Below are positions 58,986 to 64,000 of a stretch of 64,000 nt of DNA, piece by piece. The notes beneath the pieces were generated by a model, which searched no databases, was not told where the DNA came from, and saw only the letters and a program-made list of their open reading frames with translations. The DNA comes from Nonomuraea coxensis DSM 45129 (GTDB lineage Bacteria; Actinomycetota; Actinomycetes; Streptosporangiales; Streptosporangiaceae). The stretch lies in contig NZ_CP068985.1 in NCBI RefSeq assembly GCF_019397265.1, positions 3,204,501-3,268,500 of the forward strand. Direction: 5' to 3'. Within the stretch, counting starts at the first letter, position 1, and each line of letters starts with the position of its first letter. The position numbers were made by a program, and so were the translations under genes.

Positions 58986-59912
58986 ATGCGCCTGGTCTTC
59001 GCGGGCACGCCCGAGACGGCTCTGCCGTCGCTGCGCACCCTGATCGACTCGCCCCGGCACGAGGTGGTGGCCGTCGTCACCCGGCCCGACGCCCAGTCCG
59101 GCCGCGGGCGCAAGGTCCACCCCTCGCCGGTGGCCGAGCTCGCCGAGGAGACGGGCATCGAGGTGCTGCGCCCGCAGAAGGCCGGCGACCCGGCGTTCCT
59201 CGACCGGCTGCGGGAGATCGCGCCCGACTGCTGCCCCGTGGTGGCCTACGGCGCGCTGCTGCCGCAGTCCGCGCTCGATGTGCCCCGCCACGGCTGGATC
59301 AACCTGCACTTCTCGATCCTGCCCGCCTGGCGCGGCGCCGCGCCCGTCCAGCACGCGGTCCTGCACGGCGACGAGATCACCGGCGCGACCACGTTCCGGA
59401 TCGTCAAGGAGCTCGACGCCGGGCCCGTCTACGGCGTCGTCACCGAGGAGGTCCGCCGCGACGACACCAGCGGGGCGCTGCTGGAGCGGCTGTCGGTGTC
59501 CGGGGCCGGGCTGCTGGCCGCCACGCTCGACGGGGTCGAGGACGGCACACTGGAGGCGCGGCCGCAGCCCGCCGACGGCGTCACCGTCGCGCCCAAGCTG
59601 AGCGTCGCCGACGCGCGGGTCACGTGGGACAAGCCGGCCATGCACGTCGACCGCCTGATCCGGGCCTGCACGCCCGGGCCCGGCGCGTGGAGCGAGTTCC
59701 GCGGCACGCGGATCAAGCTCGGGCCGGTGCGGCCGGTCCCCGGTGAGCGGCTGGCTCCCGGCGCGATCGCCGCGAGCAAGTCCCGTGTGCTCGTCGGCAC
59801 CGCCACCGACGCGGTCGAGCTGGGCGAGGTGCAGCCCCAGGGCAAGCGGGTCATGGGGGCCGTGGAGTGGGCTCGGGGAGTCCGCCCCGAGGGCGAAGAG
59901 ATCTTCGAGTGA
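58986..59912 (+). CDS. fmt: Methionyl-tRNA formyltransferase
   Basis: Formylates initiator Met-tRNA. 308 residues. The formyl-transferase domain has [76 protein letters not shown] (catalytic Asn-His-Asp set), and the C-terminal OB-like domain has [18 protein letters not shown] 58986 gives the canonical [10 protein letters not shown]. It overlaps the downstream methyltransferase by GTGA. Confidence 0.96.
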   Translation: MRLVFAGTPETALPSLRTLIDSPRHEVVAVVTRPDAQSGRGRKVHPSPVAELAEETGIEVLRPQKAGDPAFLDRLREIAPDCCPVVAYGALLPQSALDVPRHGWINLHFSILPAWRGAAPVQHAVLHGDEITGATTFRIVKELDAGPVYGVVTEEVRRDDTSGALLERLSVSGAGLLAATLDGVEDGTLEARPQPADGVTVAPKLSVADARVTWDKPAMHVDRLIRACTPGPGAWSEFRGTRIKLGPVRPVPGERLAPGAIAASKSRVLVGTATDAVELGEVQPQGKRVMGAVEWARGVRPEGEEIFE

Positions 59913-61402
59913 CCGGCCGGCACGACGACGCAGGCCGCGACCGGCCCGCCGGCGACGGCCAGGCCCGTGGCGGGAAGACTCGCGACGGGCAGGGGCGGGG
60001 TGGGCAGGGGCGTCCGGGGGGAGGGCGGCGGGTGCCTCGGGACGAGGCCAGGATCGCCGCCTTCGACGTCATCAGGGCCGTGGACGAACGCGACGCCTAC
60101 GCGAACCTGCTCCTTCCCCGCATCCTGCGCGACCGCGGCATCAGGGGCCGTGACGCCGCCCTCGCCACCGAGCTGGCCTACGGGACGCTGCGCGGGCTCG
60201 GCACGTACGACGCGATCATCGAGACGTGCACCGACCGCGCTCCCGACCCCGACGTGCGCGACGCCCTGCGGCTCGGCGCCCACCAGCTCCTGCGTATGCG
60301 GGTCCCGCCGCACGCCGCCGTCGGCACCACGGTCGACCTCGTACGCCTGCGCGTCGGCCCCGGCCCCGCCAAGTTCGCCAACGCCGTGCTGCGCAGGATC
60401 GCGTCCAGGACGATCGAGGAATGGGTGCCCATCGTCGCGCCCGACGCCGCCACCGACCCGGTCGGCCACCTCGCCGTCGCCCATGCCCATCCGCGCTGGA
60501 TCGTCTCCGCCTTCCGCGACGCGCTCGGCGGCGACGCCGAGCTGCCCGGCCTGCTCGACGCCGACAACGCCCGCCCCCTGGTGACCCTGGTCGCCCGGCC
60601 GGGGCGCAGCTCGGTCAAGGAGCTGGAGGAGGCGGGGGCCACGCCGGGCCGTTACTCGCCGTACGCGGCCTACCTGCGCGAGGGCGATCCCGGGCAGATC
60701 GAGGCCGTGGCGGACACCCGCGCGGCCGTCCAGGACGAGGCGAGCCAGCTCGTCGCGCTCGCCCTCACCCGCGTCCCGCTCGACGACGCCGACGCGGCGG
60801 CTGGCGGGGAGCGGTGGCTCGACATGTGCGCGGGGCCGGGAGGCAAGGCCGGGCTGCTCGACGCCATCGCCACCTACGGAGCCGGGGGGCCGGCCGGGTT
60901 CCCCGGCGGGGCGCGGCTGCTGGCGGCCGACGTCCAGTTCCACCGGGCGCGGCTGGTGTGGCAGACCACCCGGCGCGCGGACGTGATCACCGCCGACGGC
61001 ACCGAGCCCGCCTGGCGTCCCGGGGTGTTCGACCGGGTCATGCTGGACGCGCCCTGCACCGGGCTCGGCGCGCTGCGGCGGCGGCCGGAGGCCCGGTGGC
61101 GTCGCGACCCGTCGGCCATCGCCGAGCTGGGCCGGCTGCAGCGCCGGCTGCTCGGCGCCGCCCTCGACGCGGTCCGGCCGGGCGGGGTCGTCGCGTACGT
61201 CACCTGCTCGCCGCACCTGGCCGAGACCCGGGTCGTGGTGGGCGACGTGCTCGCCCGCCGCGGCGACGCCGAGCAGCTCGACGCCCGCGCCTACCTTCCG
61301 GAGGCCGACGGCCTCGGCGACGGCCCGCACGCGCAGTTCTGGCCGCACCGCCACGGCACCGACGCCATGTTCCTGGCCATCCTCCGCAAGCGCCGTCCCT
61401 GA
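59909..61402 (+). CDS. RsmB/NOP-family rRNA (cytosine-C5) methyltransferase
   Basis: 497-residue RNA methyltransferase, in E. coli responsible for m5C967 of 16S rRNA. An N-terminal NusB-like domain (about 50-190: [26 protein letters not shown]) is followed by the Rossmann domain with the SAM motif [15 protein letters not shown] and the two catalytic Cys regions [18 protein letters not shown] and [10 protein letters not shown] basic low-complexity N-terminus of about 45 residues precedes the core. GTG 59909 overlaps the fmt stop. Usual def-fmt-rsmB order. Confidence 0.93.
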   Translation: MTGRHDDAGRDRPAGDGQARGGKTRDGQGRGGQGRPGGGRRVPRDEARIAAFDVIRAVDERDAYANLLLPRILRDRGIRGRDAALATELAYGTLRGLGTYDAIIETCTDRAPDPDVRDALRLGAHQLLRMRVPPHAAVGTTVDLVRLRVGPGPAKFANAVLRRIASRTIEEWVPIVAPDAATDPVGHLAVAHAHPRWIVSAFRDALGGDAELPGLLDADNARPLVTLVARPGRSSVKELEEAGATPGRYSPYAAYLREGDPGQIEAVADTRAAVQDEASQLVALALTRVPLDDADAAAGGERWLDMCAGPGGKAGLLDAIATYGAGGPAGFPGGARLLAADVQFHRARLVWQTTRRADVITADGTEPAWRPGVFDRVMLDAPCTGLGALRRRPEARWRRDPSAIAELGRLQRRLLGAALDAVRPGGVVAYVTCSPHLAETRVVVGDVLARRGDAEQLDARAYLPEADGLGDGPHAQFWPHRHGTDAMFLAILRKRRP

Positions 61403-61432
61403 GGCGGCGCGGGCGGGCCGCCCGTCGTTCAC

Positions 61433-61438
61433 TAGACT
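61433..61438 (+). promoter_or_regulatory. TAGACT -10 element upstream of rpe
   Basis: TAGACT lies 10 nt before the rpe ATG with no ribosome site between, so the transcript would start within a few bases of the start codon. Similar hexamers precede metK (51474) and priA (TAGACG, 52999). No matching -35 is evident. Confidence 0.5.
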
Positions 61439-61448
61439 GTCCCGAATC

Positions 61449-62111
61449 ATGGCCGTACAGATCTCGCCCAGCATCCTCGCCGCCGACTTCGCCAGGCTCG
61501 CCGATGAGGCCGCCGCCGTGCCCAACGCCGACTGGCTGCACGTCGACGTCATGGACTACCACTTCGTCCCCAACCTGACCCTCGGGCTGCCCGTCGTCGA
61601 GGCGCTGCGCAAGGCGACCGCGACGCCGCTCGACTGCCATCTCATGATCGCCGACCCCGACCGCTGGGCGCCCCAATACGCCGAGGCGGGCGCGGGCAGC
61701 GTCACCATCCACGCCGAGGCCGCCAAGGCGCCGGTCCGCACGCTGCGCGAGATCCGCGTGCTGGGGGCGCGGGCCGGGCTCGCGCTCAACCCGGCCACGG
61801 CGGTCGAGCCCTATGAGGACCTGCTGCCTGAGCTCGACATGCTGCTGCTGATGACCGTCGAGCCGGGCTTCGGCGGGCAGAAGTTCCTCGACATGGTGCT
61901 GCCGAAGGTCCGCCGGGCGCGGGAGCTGGTGCGGCGGCACGGCGGCCGGATCTGGCTGCAGGTCGACGGCGGTGTCGACGCCGACACGATCGGGCGCTGC
62001 GCGGAGGCGGGGGCGGACGTGTTCGTGGCGGGCAGCGCCGTCTACGGCGCCTCCGACCCGGGTGCGGCGATCGACGGGCTGCGCGCCGCCGCCATCCGCG
62101 CCCAGGGCTGA
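61449..62111 (+). CDS. rpe: Ribulose-phosphate 3-epimerase
   Basis: Interconverts ribulose 5-phosphate and xylulose 5-phosphate in the pentose phosphate pathway. 220 residues, TIM barrel: [79 protein letters not shown] and [31 protein letters not shown]. The metal ligands (His, Asp in the DVMD and DGG motifs) are present. ATG 61449; a perfect hairpin terminator follows. Confidence 0.96.
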   Translation: MAVQISPSILAADFARLADEAAAVPNADWLHVDVMDYHFVPNLTLGLPVVEALRKATATPLDCHLMIADPDRWAPQYAEAGAGSVTIHAEAAKAPVRTLREIRVLGARAGLALNPATAVEPYEDLLPELDMLLLMTVEPGFGGQKFLDMVLPKVRRARELVRRHGGRIWLQVDGGVDADTIGRCAEAGADVFVAGSAVYGASDPGAAIDGLRAAAIRAQG

Positions 62112-62131
62112 GCCGCCGGGCCGTCCGTCAC

Positions 62132-62157
62132 CCCGGCGCTCACGGCTGAGCGCCGGG
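62132..62157 (+). terminator. Terminator of rpe
   Basis: An 11-bp perfect stem (CCCGGCGCTCA / TGAGCGCCGGG) closes a CGGC tetraloop, 20 nt after the rpe stop codon. Confidence 0.75.
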
Positions 62158-62229
62158 ATGCCCGTTCCCATGCCGGGCCGGGGTTGACACCTGATGGGGC
62201 CACAATCGACACATAGATGTCACCCAACC

Positions 62230-62243
62230 TGGGTAAATACCCA
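62230..62243. promoter_or_regulatory. Palindrome just before the DUF2236 gene
   Basis: TGGGTA-AA-TACCCA, a perfect inverted repeat ending 3 bp before ATG 62247. A TTGACA -35-like hexamer lies at 62184. The position suggests an operator, or a -10 region (TAAATA) for a leaderless message. Confidence 0.5.
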
Positions 62244-62246
62244 CTT

Positions 62247-63056
62247 ATGAGTGACCATGGCATCTTCGGCCCCGGCTCGGTCACCTGGCGGGTGATGGGC
62301 GAGCCCATCCTGCTCGTCGGCGGCTTCCGCGCCCTGCTCATGCAGGGCCTGCACCCGAGGGCGATGCGCGGCGTGCTGCAGAACTCCGCGCTCATGGACC
62401 CGGCCGAGTCCTGGGCGCGCTTCCAGCGCACCACGGAGTTCGTCCGGGTCCGCACGTACGGCACCACGGAGGAGGTCGAACGGGCGGGCCGCCGGGTGCG
62501 CAAGATCCACGCCAAGCTGACCGCCCACGACCCCGACACCGGCGAGACCTACCGCCTCGACGAGCCGGACGCCCTGCGCTGGGTGCACGTCGGCGAGGTC
62601 GACTCCTACCTGACGGTCGCCCGGCGGGCCGGCGTACGGCTGAGCGACGCCGAGGCCGACACGTTCGTGGCCGAGTGGCGGCGGGCCGCCGAGGTCGTCG
62701 GGCTCAGGACGGAGGACGTGCCCGGCTCGGTCGCCGAGCTGGACGCCTACATCCGGGCCGAGCGGCCGGGGCTGCGTTTCGTCCCGGAGGCCGTCCATCC
62801 GCTGCGTCAGTCGCTGAACGCGCCGCTGCCGCGCCTGCTGACCCCGCTCAAGCCCGCCCTGCCCGCGCTCACGCTGCTGGCCTTCGCCACGCTGCCGCGC
62901 TGGGCCCGGCGCCTGTACGGCCTGCCCGCCACACCCGTCGGCGACCTGTGGGCGACCGCGACCCTTCGTGCCCTGCAGACCGGGATCGGGCTGGTGCCCG
63001 CGCAGGTCAGGTACACTCCGGCGGCCCGGCGGGCGCACCGCATGACGGCCGCGTGA
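62247..63056 (+). CDS. DUF2236 / MpaB-like oxygenase family protein
   Basis: 269-residue protein of the DUF2236 (MpaB/latex-clearing-protein-like) family, whose characterised relatives are b-type haem oxygenases. Signatures: IFGPGSVTWRVMGEPILLVGGFRALLMQGLHPRAMRGV, RFQRTTEFVRVRTYGTTEEVERAGRRVRKIHAKL, LRWVHVGEVDSYLTVARRAGVRL and the C-terminal LTPLKPALPALTLLAFATLPRWARRLYGLP, possibly membrane-associated. ATG 62247 matches the family start; ATG 62217 adds ten residues. Function here is unknown. Confidence 0.87.
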   Translation: MSDHGIFGPGSVTWRVMGEPILLVGGFRALLMQGLHPRAMRGVLQNSALMDPAESWARFQRTTEFVRVRTYGTTEEVERAGRRVRKIHAKLTAHDPDTGETYRLDEPDALRWVHVGEVDSYLTVARRAGVRLSDAEADTFVAEWRRAAEVVGLRTEDVPGSVAELDAYIRAERPGLRFVPEAVHPLRQSLNAPLPRLLTPLKPALPALTLLAFATLPRWARRLYGLPATPVGDLWATATLRALQTGIGLVPAQVRYTPAARRAHRMTAA

Positions 63057-63135
63057 CCTCCGCTTGAATCCCTGAACAGGGGGCGGTCGCGCTGGGCGTT
63101 TCGGACATGGCACACTGATGGGAGAACAGAGCTAG

Positions 63136-63260
63136 CGTGCTCCGGGGTCGGTGAAACTCCGAACCGGCGGTGACAGTCCGCGACCCGGCCGATGCCATCG
63201 GCCGGTTGACCCGGTGAAATTCCGGGACCGACGGTTAAAGTCCGGATGGGAGGCAGCGCG
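63136..63260 (+). ncRNA. FMN riboswitch (RFN element) upstream of ribD
   Basis: Canonical RFN blocks appear in order: GTGCTCCGGGGTCGGTGAAA, CCGAACCGGCGGTGACAGTC, CGCGACCCGGCC with a variable hairpin, GGTGAAATTCCGGGACCGAC, then GGTTAAAGTCCGGATGGGAG. The leader continues for about 105 nt with hairpins GTCCGGC/GCCGGAC (63267-63285) and TGGTGCA/TGCACCA (63295-63313) before the ribD ribosome site. These would form the expression platform; no T-run is seen, so translational control is likely. Confidence 0.96.
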
Positions 63261-63367
63261 CGAGGTGTCCGGCATACCGCCGGACGCCTGCTGTGGTGCA
63301 TGTCGTGCACCATCGAGTCCCCCGGGGCCCGCCGTGGCTAGGAGCTACTGGCGAGTAGGAGACCCGG

Positions 63368-64000
63368 GTGGAGTTCCCCGAGCAGGACGCCGCGCACATG
63401 GCGCGCGCCGTCGCGCTGGCCGCGCGCGGTCACGGCACCACCAGCCCCAACCCCGTCGTGGGCTGCGTCGTGCTGGACGCGGCGGGCGCGGTCGCCGGGG
63501 AGGGCTTCCACCTCTACGCGGGCGGGCCGCACGCCGAGGTCGGCGCGCTGGCCCAGGCGGGGGAGCGGGCCAGGGGCGGCACGGCGTACGTCACGCTGGA
63601 GCCGTGCGACCACACCGGGCGGACCGGGCCGTGCAGCCGGGCGCTGCTCGACGCCGGCATCGCGCGGGTCGTGGTCGCGGTCGCCGACCCCAACCCCAAG
63701 GCGGCGGGCGGCGCGGCGCGGCTGCGGGCCGCCGGCGTCGAGGTGACCATGGGCGTGCTGGCCGCCGAGGCCGGGCGGGTCAACGAGGAGTGGCTCACGT
63801 ACGCGCGGCTCGGCCGGTCCCACGTGACCTGGAAGTTCGCCGCCACGCTCGACGGCCGCTCGGCCGCCGAGGACGGCACCAGCCAGTGGATCACCTCGCC
63901 GGAGGCGCGGGCCGACGTGCACCGGCTGCGGGCCGCCGCGGACGCGATCGTCGCGGGCGTCGGCACCGTGCTCGCCGACGACCCCCGGCTCACGGCCCGT
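63368..64000 (+). CDS. ribD: Riboflavin biosynthesis protein RibD (5' part, truncated by window edge)
   Basis: Bifunctional diaminohydroxyphosphoribosylaminopyrimidine deaminase / reductase. The 211 codons in the window cover the deaminase domain: ARGHGTTSPNPVVGCVVL, the zinc motif GGPHAEVGALAQAG and VTLEPCDHTGRTGPCSRALLDAG. The reductase domain begins with SHVTWKFAATLDGRSAAEDGTSQWITSPEAR and VAGVGTVLADDPRLT. GTG 63368 (MEFPEQDAAHMARAVALA) has TAGGAGA 7 nt upstream. The gene is cut by the window end. It is under the FMN riboswitch and probably leads a rib operon. Confidence 0.95.
   Translation, partial: MEFPEQDAAHMARAVALAARGHGTTSPNPVVGCVVLDAAGAVAGEGFHLYAGGPHAEVGALAQAGERARGGTAYVTLEPCDHTGRTGPCSRALLDAGIARVVVAVADPNPKAAGGAARLRAAGVEVTMGVLAAEAGRVNEEWLTYARLGRSHVTWKFAATLDGRSAAEDGTSQWITSPEARADVHRLRAAADAIVAGVGTVLADDPRLTAR

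Overview
This is a high-GC chromosomal window from an actinomycete. G/C-ending codons, many GTG and TTG starts, likely leaderless transcripts, BldD, an mIHF-type integration host factor and the pyrR-pyrB-pyrC-carA-carB-pyrK-pyrD-pyrF-mihF-gmk-rpoZ-coaBC-metK-priA-def-fmt order all fit filamentous Actinomycetota. A Streptosporangiales-like host (Nonomuraea or a relative) is my best guess, by inference only. The window opens inside pfkA and closes inside ribD. I see no tRNA, rRNA, transposase or CRISPR array.

Region 1 (1-8.1 kb): the pfkA end, two tandem MHYT membrane sensors, thiI, a DAHP synthase (aroF) preceded by an aromatic leader peptide and attenuator, a sulfite-oxidase-like molybdoenzyme, a LytTR response regulator and endonuclease IV. 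Region 2 (8.2-17.6 kb): a purine-degradation locus (uraD-uraH-uricase, two xanthine-dehydrogenase-type small subunits, 8-oxoguanine deaminase; then glycerate kinase-allantoinase-allantoicase) that takes urate to glyoxylate and glycerate-2-phosphate. An EF-hand protein and a winged-helix protein separate the two halves. Region 3 (17.7-26.6 kb): a PASTA Ser/Thr kinase, thiO-thiS-thiG under a TPP riboswitch, a flavin reductase, an Rv2175c-like DNA-binding protein, thiE, a polyprenyl synthase and metF. Apart from the thi genes and the reductase, this recalls the mycobacterial pknL-Rv2175c neighbourhood. Region 4 (26.8-33.4 kb): accessory genes (acetyltransferase, YbaK, L,D-transpeptidase, TetR, P450 plus ferredoxin), then a HEPN protein behind a promoter carrying two LexA-type boxes, an odd A-poor spacer and a small secreted protein.

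Region 5 (33.6-48.1 kb): bldD, then an inserted arginine module (stress protein, permease, arginine deiminase), then the complete pyrimidine operon behind a PyrR-binding RNA hairpin. Region 6 (48.4-64 kb): housekeeping genes mihF, gmk, rpoZ, coaBC, metK, a helicase-degenerate priA, a tandem pair of unrecognised paralogous proteins, def, fmt, rsmB-like and rpe; then a DUF2236 protein and ribD behind an FMN riboswitch.

The most interesting signals are the FLFWY leader peptide with mutually exclusive hairpins upstream of aroF, the LexA-type boxes upstream of the HEPN gene, the priA-adjacent paralogue pair, the BldD-box-like sites at bldD and mihF, the missing molybdenum subunit in the purine operon, and the duplicated translation-start region of pyrF.
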